A stretch of 64,000 nt of DNA from assembly GCA_033439795.1 (NCBI GenBank), contig JAUTDP010000010.1, forward strand, positions 744,001-808,000. Reading direction: 5' to 3'. The notes beneath the pieces were generated by a model. It did not search any database, was not told the DNA's origin, and was given only the letters and a program-made list of their open reading frames with translations. Position 1 is the stretch's first letter. The number at the start of each line of letters is the position of its first letter. This DNA is from Sordaria brevicollis (lineage: Eukaryota; Ascomycota; Sordariomycetes; Sordariales; Sordariaceae). Shown one piece after another: positions 37,101 to 48,889 of the stretch. The translations under genes and the position numbers were made by a program.

Positions 37101-38683
37101 TCTCTGCCCGCTTCCATTCGTGATGCTAGTTCCCTTCATCATGCTGTTGCTGCCAGGACAATTCATTGGATTTGTTTTACTTGCCTAATTTGTACTATCC
37201 GGACCCCAGAGCGCCCCCACCCATTCAATTGGCAGTCACCGTCGTCCCGGCACCCCTCGGGGATTCACACTCACAGCGCAGGCGCGTCACACACCCTTGT
37301 CCGTTGCCAGGTAACATCAAGACAAGCAGCACCCGCCGTGACCCGGACCCCATTCAGCGGCGTCCACTGTCTGTCCCGCGTGAAGTTGAATATTCCCAAC
37401 ATCAACAATCCGGATCCCGAGTACATATCCCGTTACCAAGTGAAACATTTGTTAGAAACCGTGTTTAACCAACACAGCAAACAAGGGACTACCTCGACGG
37501 CACTATAGACGAGGTTGAATCAAAACAAACTGGCGATAGAGACATCCAGATGAAGCTCGTCTACAGGCCTCAACAACAGCCAGCACAGTGATAGGTAGTG
37601 ACCCTCCCAGTAGTTAGGTGATGCGCTAACAGGCATTGTGCGGAACGCAAGCCGGTAACCTGAATGTAATGTAAACGTACGGCTCCATCGTAGAGGTATA
37701 TTTGGGCGTAAAACTGCAACCCTCGTCAGGTCTACTGCACATCACTTGCTTTAGCTGGCGATCTCCTTTGCGGCTTTTCGTGTGATCCCTCCATTTCAAA
37801 TCTCGTTCTTGTCTCTCTTTTGCTGTCTCTGATTCTCTGGCCCCAACTTGCCGCCGACCAAACAGCCCGTCTTGCCCGTCTCTCCCTCCTCCATCTCCCT
37901 CCCCCCAGCTGGCTCCCCTTGAACCCCTCCTCACTTTCAAGCTGACTCCTCACAGTCATCTTACTAACTGGCTCATCGTCCCTTGCCATTCCCTTGCTTT
38001 TGTCAAGGCCCCAACAACACAACGCTACATCTCACCACGGCACCGTGATCACCTCACTCACTCGCTCGCTCGCTCATCCTTCTCGTCACCCACCAGACAG
38101 ACAGGACCCCCAGACAGATCCCTAGGGCTCCATCTTTCGGCAACCATTCCCAGCCCTTGTTATTGACATCGCCGTACATTAGTGAACACCTTACACACAT
38201 TGGATATCGGTAGTGGAGTGATAGCGCTGTTGACTTGGCGTAATCAGGTCAGCCCACTTTATTTTCGACGTACCACGGCGGCGCGCAACCGGAAAACCCT
38301 GGACAATCCGGCCCTTCGTTGAGATCGACATCCAACTCTCTGGTACCCATCCCCATTACATGGTACAGCTGGTAGTTCAAACTCTCCGGATGGACGAGCC
38401 CCACACACCTCGCCCATAGTTTTGCGTCATGGGAATCCTTCATCTGATACTAGATCGGATCGCATCTTTAATAGTACATATCTCATCCGATTCCCATTGT
38501 TGTTGAAACACCAGTACATATACACACTCTTCACACATTCTTCATTCTCTGACGCCGCCACCACATGCCTTTCGATCGTCTCGGTACCACTCGCTCTTAA
38601 ACCCGGACGGATATCTGCTGTGTGTCGACAAGGGCGGAAGGGACGGATATCTTTTTCAAGTGATTTTTTCGGTGACGGAAGGA
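34119..38683. other. Gene-free region of 4.6 kb
   Basis: No ATG-led frame here shows a recognisable domain. Seen: (GAGAT)n just after POP1 (34155-34175), a direct repeat containing CTACTCGACAACGC at 34736-34766, a possible stem-loop at 35840-35878 followed by a T-rich run, (GAT)n at about 36627-36642, a GGAGTATAT direct repeat at about 36528-36550, and (CTCG)n at about 38050-38075. The right 600 bases are presumably the promoter and leader of the RBR ligase gene. Frame 37086-37508 lacks an ATG start. Confidence 0.5.
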
Positions 38684-41217
38684 ATGGCTAGACTCACCTC
38701 ACTATCGTTATCGCCAGCCGATTTGGTTGGCGCCGTCGCCAACTCATCACCACCCGAGCTAGACGAGTCCGAGTACCTCCATGAGGTTTTTGGGATATCA
38801 ACGGAAAACGCCATCACTACCGAGGCCGAGATCGAGAAGAGCTTAACAGAAAAGGCTTCGAGTCTAGGAATCGACGTCTCAAACATCACAGACAAGCTGG
38901 GAAATCCCACCGCCACGTCGGCCAGAAGCAGCACCCTCGTCAGCGCTCAGCCATGTTCGACCGATAGCACAACAGGGACGGAAACGGCCCCGGGCACCGA
39001 TCATGAGTTCGCCTCAAACTCATCGGCGGCAATGCCCGCAACTCTCACACAATCAACCAGCAGGAAGAGGTCCAACACTGTCAACTTTTCGCAATATGAC
39101 AAGTATTTGACCCAGCTGGAACCCGCTCTCCACCAGCCAAAGTTCTCCAACCCAGCAGCGCCCACCAGGCGGCCATCACACAATATCTTTGGCTTCGGCG
39201 GTCACTTCAAGGGCGTCAGGGAGCTCAGGCGTGGTCTCACGGGCAGGTTGAAGAGGAGGAAAACGCACCCGGCGCTACCAGTCGTGTAAGTGATCTCGCC
39301 CCACCCAGATATTCTGGGCATCATCATCTACAAATCAAGATTTCTAACAACTTCTTTTCTTGCTATTATAGCACCTGCATATGCTGCCGCGAAGACTTTG
39401 TTCAAGAGAACCATCTCCTCCAGACGCTACCATGCGGTCACACCTACTGCCAAAACTGCCTCGCAGTCATGATCAACCAATCCACCACCGACGAGTCCAA
39501 GATGCCTCCACGGTGCTGCACCCAGCCCATCCCGAGCGCCATCATCAAGACCATCCTCACGCGCGAGGAGCAGCAGGCCTTCCTCAAGGCCGTCCTGCAG
39601 TACAGCACGCCCTGGGAATCGCGCATCTTCTGTCCCAACCCGGCCTGCGGCGAGTTCATCCCGCCCAGATCGAAACTTGACCCCAAACACCCGTTCGAGA
39701 CCATGTGCAAGACCTGCAAGATGCGCGTCTGCCTCACCTGCAAGCGCAGCGCACACCGTCTGGGCCAGGACTGTCCTGAGGACATCGAGCTGGAGACGGT
39801 ACTGAAAATGGGCGAGAAGTCCGGGTGGCGGCGATGCTACAAGTGCCGTAACCTGGTCGAGCTGACGCAGGGGTGCACGCACATGACGTGCCGATGCAAG
39901 GCGCAGTTCTGCTATATCTGCGGAGCGGTCTGGGACCCCGTGGTCGGGTGTCCCAACTTTTGCAACGGCGAGGAGGAGCTCGAGCGGCGCCGGCGGGAAG
40001 AGGAGACACGGCTTGCGGAGCTGGAACTCAAGAAGCGGGAGCAAGAGGAGGCGGCCGCGGCCGAGGAAAGGGCGCAGCAGCAGGCGGAACGGAGAACGAG
40101 AGAGTGCGCCGAGTTTCAAACGCTAAAAGAACAGCAAGAGCACGAGATGTCGAGGTTTCTTGCGTACGAGGCCCGCATGCGGAAAGAGATGCGCGCAAGG
40201 CAGTCCGAAAGGAAGAAGGCGGTTCTGGAAAAATACGCCGAGCTGATCGACAAGATGAAGGAGCGCCATGCGAAAACGGAGCAGCATCTGGAAGACAGAC
40301 AGATCGAGGCCGAGATCGAACTGCGCTCGACCCTGGACGCGTCCGAGCGGAGCATTAGGATCCAGCTCAAGTATATGGAGGCCTACTGCAAGAAGCTTTC
40401 GCAGTCGCAGTCGCAAGTCGAAGAGTTCAACGACAAGGAGCAGCAAGCACAGGAGCTGCAAGACTCCAAGATGCCGTCGAGGGAGGTCACGCAAAAACAC
40501 CTTGACCAGCTAAGCGAGCAGTATCGCATCCGCGACGGCATGGAGAGGAGGCACCAGGCGCAAATCAACGTGCTGCGCGAAAAGCAGGGGAAGAAGATGG
40601 AGCAGCTGCTTGATCGACACGAGGAAGAGATGGAGACGCTCCTGAACAAGAAATCCGAAGAGATTGAGGATCTTGCAGTTGAGTTCGCCAACGAGGCGGA
40701 TGCTATCTCGCACACTTTTGCGGAGCGGAAGGCCAAGCTGCAGAAGAGGTGGCTGGTCACCAGCGAGATTTTGAGGGTGGAGCAGGAGAAGAAGACGGGG
40801 ATGAGGTACGCCTCGTTGGCTTTGCCGCAATGGCCCGTTGCTGCTGCGACAGAGGGGGGCGAGGAAGAGACGGAAACCGAGACTGAAGAAGACGAGACAC
40901 CAACTCCTACCGGTCACGAAGAGGAGGTGGAAGAGCAAAAAGAAGAAGAAAAGGTTGAGTTCCAAGAGCCTGCCTTCACAACTGAACCTGCAACCCAGGA
41001 GCAAAAGGAGGAGCAAAGGCCAGCGGACTGGCCACTGACCAACGACGTTATCAAAACTACGACGATCGAACTACCGATCAATCCCAAGACGGTGACGCCG
41101 GTGGTGACTCCCACGCAAACCCGGTTCGACGCCGAACTTCGGAGGTACAGGACGCGAACAGGGACGGGCGTCCCGGAAACCCCGGAGTCACCGGTTTCGC
41201 CGTGTACTGTCCGTTGA
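38684..41217 (+). CDS. RBR-type E3 ubiquitin ligase with long coiled coil
   Basis: Two exons (38684-39285, 39372-41217) encode 815 residues; intron 39286-39371 has GTAAGT and ATAG ends. Residues 1-200 are Ser/Thr-rich. RING1 begins at Cys203 (TCICCRED, LPCGHTYCQNC, CC). The in-between-RING domain follows (FCPNPACGEFIPP, CKTCKMRVCLTCK). RING2 (CYKCRNLVEL, GCTHMTC, FCYICG) has the presumed catalytic Cys369 in the GCTHMTC motif. The frame stays in phase across the intron that splits the segment just before RING1. From about 400 to 680 there is a long Glu/Lys/Gln-rich coiled coil, then an acidic region with repeated Glu/Thr. Known: RBR ligases pass ubiquitin through a thioester on the RING2 cysteine. 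The substrate is unknown. ATG 38684 is the first in frame. Confidence 0.93.
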
Positions 41218-42561
41218 TACCGATACCAACCCAACAATTTTACCCTCATTATTACATGCAATACTTCGATACCCATACGTTTACCAAACTAAACATTCAA
41301 GACGTCTACACTATCACTATCATCAATCATTCATTTATTTACCAGAAGATTGTCACCGATCATCAGCATCACCTATCTATCTCTTATATGTCTTTATCAC
41401 ACTAGCATCACTTCGGAAGCATTCAGCGATTATCATCACATCATTTTCCTTGATCAAAAATTGTTATCTTGTTACGAAGTTACGATTTCCTATACCCTCT
41501 CACTTATCACATCATCATCCGATCTCTACAACTTCTTTCTTTGTTTTATATCGGTATCGTGGATGCCACGTGGGCGAGGACGGGTTGCCATGTGTTTTGA
41601 GGACGGGCCGGCAGAGAAGGTGGACAAAGAAAAACACCGGATGGAGGAACTCGTGACCGAAGGGGGGGGGGGGGGGGGGGGGGGTTTGGACACAAGCTTG
41701 AGTAAATACAAAAGGTGGAAAAGCGACCAACGTCATTGAGGAGGATATACCCATTGCAAGCCATTTATCTCTGGCATTTACATACTACTATACCTACTTA
41801 GCGGGAATAGACATTGAAGCTGAAATCAATGTTCGAGTACCATCTACCTGTCCATCTCTGCCTATCGAATGAATGAACTCCTTGATGAAACCCGCTACCT
41901 CCCTCACCAACATCAACATGGTGGCGGTCATGCTGAGACCTAACCTGCAAGAATGTTTGGATGTGAAGAGATAAGGCGCTGTTATGTGGTAGCAAAAGCT
42001 GAAGCCATGTATGTTAGGTTCCAAAAGGTTATGACTTACCCGGAAGCCCATGGACCCTTTTCACGTTCGAGTTGCTAAAGCCAGATCCAAACAGACCACA
42101 TCACCAAAGTTTCACGAAACTTTCAGAAATATTCAGTTAAAGTACTCACCCATGAGGTCTGCCCCCGGGGACAACAACGAAAGGAGAGTGTCCTAAGTGG
42201 TGGATGTGTATGCCCAATGTTAGTTTGAAGTCTATAAAACATCGTGTCTAGTAAGGTCTGTAAAACGACGTATAAAATGCACTCCTCCCTGACTTCAATC
42301 CCAGAAATCTGCCGAGACTCTGGCTCTGTCTCCGTCTGTTTTTGTATGTCTAATAGGGTCATCAAATTCATCATTTCGCCTCTATTTTAAGGTTGTGTGC
42401 CCGTACCAGTAACGGGACGCTTTTCAAAACCCCCGTTCCCCCACCAATGCCAAAGTACTTTCCATACATACATGAGACACTTAGGTATAATAAACATTTC
42501 AACATTTCAACCAGCTTCTCCTCGCTATGTTTCTTCTCTATTATATGAAAATAATTCCCGC
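41218..42561. other. Convergent intergenic region with a long poly-G run
   Basis: It lies between the 3' ends of the RBR gene (+) and SSZ1 (-). Apart from the G23 run described separately, it is AT-richer sequence with short open frames that show no family likeness. Confidence 0.5.
41662..41684 (+). repeat. Homopolymer of 23 guanines
   Basis: An uninterrupted run of 23 G lies between two 3' ends. It is the longest homopolymer I noticed in the window. It can form G-quadruplex structures, is prone to length error in sequencing and replication, and lies outside any supported coding sequence. Confidence 0.9.
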
Positions 42562-44355
42562 TTAAGCGCTCAAAGTACCACGGACACCAGTCTTGGCACC
42601 AACCTCCCTCGTCGTTACGGTGACGGAGAGGTTAGCGTCAACGAGGATGGTGACCTCTACCTTGCCGCCCTTCTTGACGCCGCGGATGGCGGCCTCGGCG
42701 AGGGGAGCGCCAATCTTCCATACCTTCTCGCGCTTCTCCTCCTCTTCCTCCTCGTCGTCGGAGAAGTCGGAGTCGTCACCCTCCTCATCGTCAGCATCCT
42801 CGACCTTGGCGGACTTGGACTCGTCCTTGGCCTTGGGCTCAGGCTTGGTGACCTTGATGTGGGTGTTGCCCTCGACAATCTTGACGAGAACATCGCCGCC
42901 GTCCTTGGGGGCGGCAACGTGGACTGTCCTCCTGGCGGGGACGGCGGTCTCGGGGGCGACAACGGGGACGAAGACCTCCTCACCGGCCTCGTTGAGGGAG
43001 ATGACACCAATGGCGTTGGTGATGTGGGGCACGGTGGTGACGGCGGCGTGGGTGGACTGGTCGATGTCCTCGGCCTCGTACTCCTGGATCAAGCTGGCCT
43101 GGAGAGCGGCACCGCGGGCGTTGAGCTCGGAGGGGTTGATGGCGGCGGGGGTGGTGGAAGGGGCGAGGATCTTGGTGCTCTGGGGGAAGAGGTAGCCGAG
43201 GTTGGCGGCGATGCGGGGAGTGTGGGAGGTACCGCCGGAGAGGATGACCTCGTCGATGTCGAGAGCGTCAAGGCCGGCCTTCTTGACGGCGGAGTCGACA
43301 AGGCGGGTGAAGCCCTCGAAGACGGAGCGGGCAATGGTCTCGTAGCGGAGGCGGTTGATGGAGCTGGTGAAGTCGATGCCGTTGGCGAGGGACTCGATGC
43401 TGAAGCTGGCGTTGGTGCTCAGGGAGAGGGTCTTCTTGGTGGACTCGGCCTCGGCCTTGAGCTTGGCGAGAGAGCGGGCGTTCTCGCGGGGGTCGACCTG
43501 GTGCTTCTTGATGAACTCCTTGGAGAAGTGGTCGATGAGGACCTTGTCGAGGGCGGCGCCGTGGAAGTCGTAGTCGTGGACGGTGGCGAGGATGGTGTAC
43601 ATGCCGCTGCGGCTGGCGACAATGGCAACGTCGGAGCGGGTGCCACCGAGGTCGGCAACGACAACGATCTTGTCCTGGACCTCGGCCTCGGCGCGGGCAT
43701 CGTAGGCGAGAGCGGCGGCAACGGGCTCGCTGATGAGCTGGAGAACCTCGAGGTTGGCGGCGGCGGCGGCAGCGAGAAGAGCCTGCTTCTGCTTGTCGGA
43801 GAAGTTGGTGGGGACGGTCATGACAGCGGAGGTGACCTTCTTGCCAAGGTACTCGGAGGCGGCATCGATCAGGCGGCGGAGGTAGCGGGTAGAGACCTCG
43901 GAGACGGAGAGCTTGGAGACCTCAGCATCCTCACCGTCCTTCTCCTTGACGCTGAAGGAGACGGTGCCCTCGACATCCTCGGGGTGGGCAGAGGCGTGGT
44001 TGTGGGTAGGGTCGACGGCGGCAAAGTCCTTGCCGAGGAAGTCCTTGAAGTAGGCGACGGTGTTCTTGGGGTTCCTGACGAGGAAGTTCTTGGCCTGCTG
44101 GCCGTAGTACTCGTCGCCGTCGACGTAGGACAGGATGGTGGGGATCTGGCGGTCTGTGGGAGGTGTCAAGTTAGGAGCTGTCGCATTCAAGAGGACATGT
44201 CTAATCTAAGAGAAAAGGGACATACCGCCATCCTCGTTGGCGATAACCTCAGCCTTATCGTCGACAGTGCAGGCGATGGAGCTGTTGGAGTTGCCAAAGG
44301 TGATACCGATGACGGTGCGCTCGCTGGGCGCAACGCTGACCTTGGATTCGCTCAT
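42562..44355 (-). CDS. ssz1: SSZ1, Hsp70 of the ribosome-associated complex
   Basis: Two exons on the minus strand (44355-44226, 44153-42562; intron 44154-44225, GTATGT...CACAG) give 573 residues. The Hsp70 nucleotide-binding fold is clear: VIGITFGNSNSSIA near the N-terminus, EDGDRQIPTILSY, AVMTVPTNFSDKQKQAL, LQLISEPVAAALAY, VADLGGTRSDVAI, and the adenosine-site motif ILSGGTSHTPRIA. In most Hsp70s the phosphate loops read GTTNS and DLGGGTFDVS; here they read GNSNS and DLGGTRSDV, the departures typical of Ssz1. An acidic linker (EEEEEE near 500) precedes a short beta domain, and no helical lid follows, which also fits Ssz1. Known: Ssz1 pairs with zuotin at the ribosome exit tunnel and supports Ssb-type Hsp70 folding of nascent chains. 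Strong codon bias suggests high expression. It is divergent from RRP40. Confidence 0.94.
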
Positions 44356-45054
44356 TTTTGCTGACGTGTGTGGGAATGTGATGGAGAAAAAAAGGGACCG
44401 GTATCAAACAGCTACGAGGATGAGAGAAGGAAGGGGGGAAGAGGAGCGCAAAAAGTAAATACGGAAAAGTACTGCTATCGACAAGGCAGGAACCAGAGCC
44501 ACGACGGTAATGTCTGTCGTCCAGCGTGTGGGGGTTCAGAAATTTTTGGAAGGCGGACGCTAATCGATACGGGATGCTTGCAAGCCCCACATCGTCACTT
44601 GCTGTGGGTACCATTGGTGTACTTGATGTCTGTGAAGTGTGTTGTCGTCGGCGATGATTGAAGAACGCTTCTTAAAGATTGAGATAATTAAGAGCTCAAG
44701 ACACTCGAAGGAGGGCACAGTATTTTCTCAAGCCTTTCAATCTGCAAAATTGAAGCCGAATGTTCACTTTCAGGCAAGCTCATCAAGTACCCATCCAAGT
44801 ACTCCCTAAGGTAACCCACCCAAGCTGCCCCACCATTCAAGGCTTGGGGCTGGTGGGCTCTGGCCTCGCCGTCGCAGTCGCAGTCGCAACTTTCCCCAAA
44901 AGTAAACTTACACCAGAACTGCGAACCGCGACAAGGTACCTTTTACCTTTAACAGCTTCAAATTCCACAAACCCAACCTCGAACTCCAAACAACAACAAA
45001 CTTCACAACCACCCAGACACACACCACTCAACCAGATCTACAGCAGCCGTCACA
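44356..45054. promoter_or_regulatory. Divergent promoter between SSZ1 and RRP40
   Basis: 699 bases separate the two start codons. A GAAATTTTT motif at 44539-44547 resembles the yeast RRPE element and a GCGATGATT motif at 44651-44659 resembles PAC, the pair that controls ribosome-biogenesis genes in yeast. Both matches are imperfect; shared control of the two genes is an inference. Confidence 0.45.
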
Positions 45055-45872
45055 ATGTCAACAGAATCCCCCCTCGTCGTCCTCCCGGGCGAATCCATCG
45101 ACCCATCCCTCATCCCAACCCACCACAAGAACCCTCTCCGTCTCGGCCCCGGTCTTCGACACATCCCCCCCTCCGAAATCGTCCCCACGGTAGCCGGCCA
45201 GCTGGTAGTCGACAACCGCAAGACGTCAATGTGGATAGAGTATAACGGCGGTCGCGTACGTTTTTCCTTCTCCTTCCTCTCCTCCACTCCCCTCCCTCTC
45301 TTTGCTCCCCAGCTAACTGAACCTGGTGACAGTACATCCCCTCCCAAAACGACCTCATAATCGGCCAAATCGTCCGCAGCGCAACAGACTTCTACTACGT
45401 CTCCCTATCGCCCTACACACCCAACGCCACCCTGCCCCATCTCGCCTTCGAGTCCGCCACAAAAAAGACCCGCCCGCAACTTTCCCCCGGCGAGTTAGTT
45501 TATGCCCGCGTCAGTCTGGCGAATAAACACATGGACCCCGAACTCGAATGCGTTTCCCCCAGCACCGGAAAAGCGGACGGCCTGGGCCCGTTGAAGGATG
45601 GGATGGTGTTTGATGTTAGTCTGGGGTTTGCGAGAAGGTTGTTGATGGCCAAGAGTCGGGAGGAGGGGAAAGTGGAGGTTTTGGAGGCTTTGGGGGAGGA
45701 TGGGTTGGGGTTTGAGATTGCGGTGGGGAGGAATGGGAAGGTGTGGGTTAATTCTGAGAGCACCAAGACGGTGGTGCTTGTGGGAAGGGCGTTGAGGGAG
45801 ACGGATGAGAAGAATTTGGGGGTGGAGGCGCAGAGGAAGTTGGTGAAGAAGTTGGTTAGGGAGATGCGTTGA
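45055..45872 (+). CDS. rrp40: RRP40, S1/KH cap subunit of the RNA exosome
   Basis: Two exons (45055-45255, 45333-45872) encode 246 residues; intron 45256-45332 begins GTACGT. An N-terminal beta domain (VVLPGESID, LGPGLRH) leads into an S1-like barrel: DNRKTSMWIEYNG, then after the intron YIPSQNDLIIGQIVRSATDFYYVSL, the RRP40 signature around the S1 fold, with GELVYARVSLANKHMDPELEC. The KH-type domain follows with GPLKDGMVFDVSLGFARRLL and EIAVGRNGKVWVNS. Length is normal for the family. Known: Rrp40 is one of three RNA-binding cap proteins of the nine-subunit exosome core and guides RNA into the channel for 3'-5' decay and rRNA trimming. Codon use shifts to more G-rich codons in the last third, without any sign of frame break. 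Confidence 0.95.
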
Positions 45873-46662
45873 AGATTGGATTTTGGTATTTGTTCACGAC
45901 AAACCGATCAGGGAAGGGAAAAGGCTAGCCAGGCCTGAAAGCGCTGCGATGGAGCTTTGCGAGAGGCAGAAGACGAAATCTCTGATGCCAATCTTTATGA
46001 GGGTCGTCCGTGGCCGACCTTCTTCCAACATGAAGCCAAACCCGGCCAGAAGGGGAAGTCGACCAGAGAGAGCGCAGAGATTCCTCTTCCAGAAAGATTT
46101 GATACCCCGAGGAAGGGATGAGGGCCCTTGCGAGCCGCAGACATAGAACACTATGAGCCAAGGGTTGTTAAGAGGAGCGATTCAGTTCGCGATTAGGGCT
46201 TGAACGAGGCGAGGAGGAAGAAGTTCAAGAGATAGATCTTCACTTCGGAGACCAAGGTCATAGCCATATGGGTTTGACATTGGCTTTCGCCATGTATTCA
46301 AGATGAAACGCTAAAAGCCACACGCTCCACATAGATGCATGTTACTATACTAAAAGGCGTATTTCGGGTGGCCAAAAAGGAAGAAAAAAGTCTAAACATC
46401 CAAAAACGTCTCATCGTCCCAAAATGCTGGTGTAAAAACAGGTAGGCATCCAATGCCAAACCCAGGTGGGTATCACTTCTTCCCCCCAACTCATAAAGGA
46501 CCATCAAGGCCCCAAGTTCCCAATTCAAACGCTTTCCTGGCGCTTTCTTGGTATCGGTTTCAGCACATCAATCCAGCTCACCCGTCAAGGGCAAGAGCAT
46601 GCCAACTCGAACAACATGATCGTACACTTCTTCCGTTCCTATCGAGAACAATAGACCATGGA
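45873..46662. other. Convergent intergenic region
   Basis: It separates the stops of RRP40 (+) and the zinc-finger gene (-) and holds their 3' UTRs. Short open frames on both strands carry nothing recognisable. Confidence 0.55.
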
Positions 46663-48889
46663 TCATTGCGCGTTAGCCATGTCCACATCATTGTACTCGA
46701 TTGGCTCGGTCATGGGCGTAATTTGGTGCTTGTTGATCATGTGCCTTCTCCAGTTGTCCTTTCGAGGGAACGAGCGGCCGCCCTGTCTCGACCAGGGGCA
46801 CTCGGCAACCGTGCAATGGAATTGGCGAGTCTTCTTGTGCTTGTCGTTGATGTGGCGGTCCAGATGGGTCTTGGTGCCGAACCTCATGGTGCAGCCGGGA
46901 TGAGTGCACTCGTGTGGTCGCTCATGGTAGCGTTTGTGATGGCTGTACGTTTGTTAGTGATATGTATAGGCAGGTGGTCACAAGAGATACTCACTTTAGC
47001 TTGTGGATCTGATCAAACTCGCGGTTGCACTGGTCGCAGGCAAACATTCTTGGTGATGCGCCGCTTGATGATGCTGGTGTTGCTGGAGACATGCCAGTCT
47101 GGGGCATGCCTCCTGGTGATAGACCCCCGGGGTTGTACATGCCGGGGCCGCCAAAGTCGTTGACCGAAAATCCTCCTGGGGACATACCCTGGGATGAGGA
47201 ATAGTCATTCACTGACAATCCTGCAGGAGACATGCCCTGGTTTGATGAGAAGCCTCCCGTGGAGAAGTTGGCTGGTGAGTTGGGAACCATGAGGGGCGCA
47301 AAATTGGCGTTCTGGTCAAAGTCTGGCCTGGGTGATGGCGAATACGTGAGCCGCGTGCTAGGCGTGTTCTGCATCGAAGACTCGGAGAGTGGTGGAGGAG
47401 TAGAGACGTCGGACAAGTCATTGAGACCGAACCCGTCGTTGGGGTACAAGGCAGCCGAGTCGATATCGAAATCGTGGCCGTTCTGCTGGATTTCTGGCAC
47501 ATGTGTATACTCGTTATACTGCTCTGGGCTGTTGTACTGCTCCTGTGGGCTTTGCATCTGCTGAGGATAGGCAAACTCGGCCGGAATGGTCTGAGGGGTA
47601 GTGAAGGTGCTAATAGCAGGAGCAGGCGGGGTGTTCTCCAGCTTGATAATCTCCTGGTTCACAGCCCAGGCACTCTCGGCCGGGTTGGTAGGCCTCATCA
47701 TCTCCATTGGACTGGCGGTTGGGCCGGCAGTCGAATCCACGCGAGGACTTGGGAGGTCAGAGACAATGGTAGTAGGCGGTAGGCTGTCGGTGCGGTTGAT
47801 GCCTTGCTGAATTCCCCACTGGGTGAGGAGGGTATCTTGACGGGGGAGGGTGAAGTCTTGCGGCTCCTGTTGGCTGACCACGGGCTGAGCGGTAGGCAGA
47901 GTGGTAGGCTGCGGTGGTGGAGGTGCAAAAGAGTTGTCCTCTAGGTATGGATGGCCGTGATAGTACTCGTAGGCAGCTCCGGGCGCCTCAGTATCAACCT
48001 CGAAGACAGGGAGCACAGGTTCAGGGTTATGTGTTGGAACGGGGTAATCGTTGGTGGTGGTGACAAGCGAAGGCGACCGTGTTCCAGCGGTACCTCCAAG
48101 AGTTGATCGTTTGCTATCTCTCCGGCTGTGGCCTGACTGACGCCTGTAAAAGAAGTTTCTTACTGACTCTGGGATATGAGGGAATGAGTGACGTTGAGAG
48201 GGAGCTTCAAAGGATTCTGGCTCTTCGGTGATGCCTCCAGGGAGGACGGCAGGAGGTACTTGGCGAGTGGGTGGGCTCAAGCCGTGTGAGTCGTGAAGGC
48301 TTAAGTCGCGGTTGCTCTCAGCCTCAGTTGTCGCAATAGAACCCAAACGTTGTCTTGTCGAATCAGGAACAGGTTGTCCTCCTTGAAGGTTTGTTGCTGT
48401 GGCTGATGTGGTTGGTGATGGTGGTTGTGAGGGCGATGAGATGGGGGACGGTAGGCCCTGTTGTATACCTACGCCTCGTGAGAGGGCCGGGGTATGTTGA
48501 GACTGATGATCGGAGGCCGCCTTCTGATCGGAGTCGTGGCCGTCCCCCGGGTGATACTGGCCCGGGATGAAGGTGGCCGATGATGCAAGGCCTGGCGGGG
48601 TTCCCGGAGCATAGCCGCCTTCACCGGAGAGCCGCTTGGGTGTGCTTCCGGCACTGTTGTTGAAAATGGGGCCTCCGGGGCCCTGCCCCATTTCCGCATT
48701 GCCGACATCACCACCACCACTATCCTTTTCACTCCGCCGTTTTCGTGCCCGGACAACAAAAGGAAACAGACATAGGAGAATCAGAAAGAAACCGACACAT
48801 GAGCCGACCACAGCCCCGGCAATGGCTCCTCCAGAGAGAGAGCTGCCACGCGGGGTGAGGACGGCCCGCGTAGACAGGGACGCTGCCAT
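46663..48889 (-). CDS. Membrane-anchored C2H2 zinc-finger protein
   Basis: Two exons on the minus strand (48889-46995, 46942-46663; intron 46943-46994, GTGAGT and ACAG with a CTAAC branch point) give 724 residues. Near the N-terminus is LTPRGSSLSGG followed by one hydrophobic helix (about 20-46) and a basic stop RARKRR, the arrangement of fungal single-pass proteins. About 560 residues of low-complexity Pro/Ser/Gln-rich sequence follow, with repeats around GMSPGGFSVNDF (about 555-610). The C-terminus has three C2H2 fingers: C618/C621/H634/H638, C644/C649/H662/H667, and C675/C680/H699/H704 (with a longer loop); the junction codon reads Asn632. This joins a membrane anchor and DNA-binding-type fingers. 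The frame stays open 95 codons upstream of ATG 48889 without another ATG, so an upstream coding exon is possible. Confidence 0.85.

Noticed and set aside
37086..37508. 140-codon frame in the gene-free region
   Set aside because: It starts at TTG, has no ATG and no domain.
42397..44364. 655-codon open frame antisense to SSZ1
   Set aside because: It mirrors the strongly biased codons of the Hsp70 gene, is Gly/Val/Asp-rich low-complexity, and starts and ends outside any splice logic. Long antisense frames on Hsp70 genes are a known artefact.
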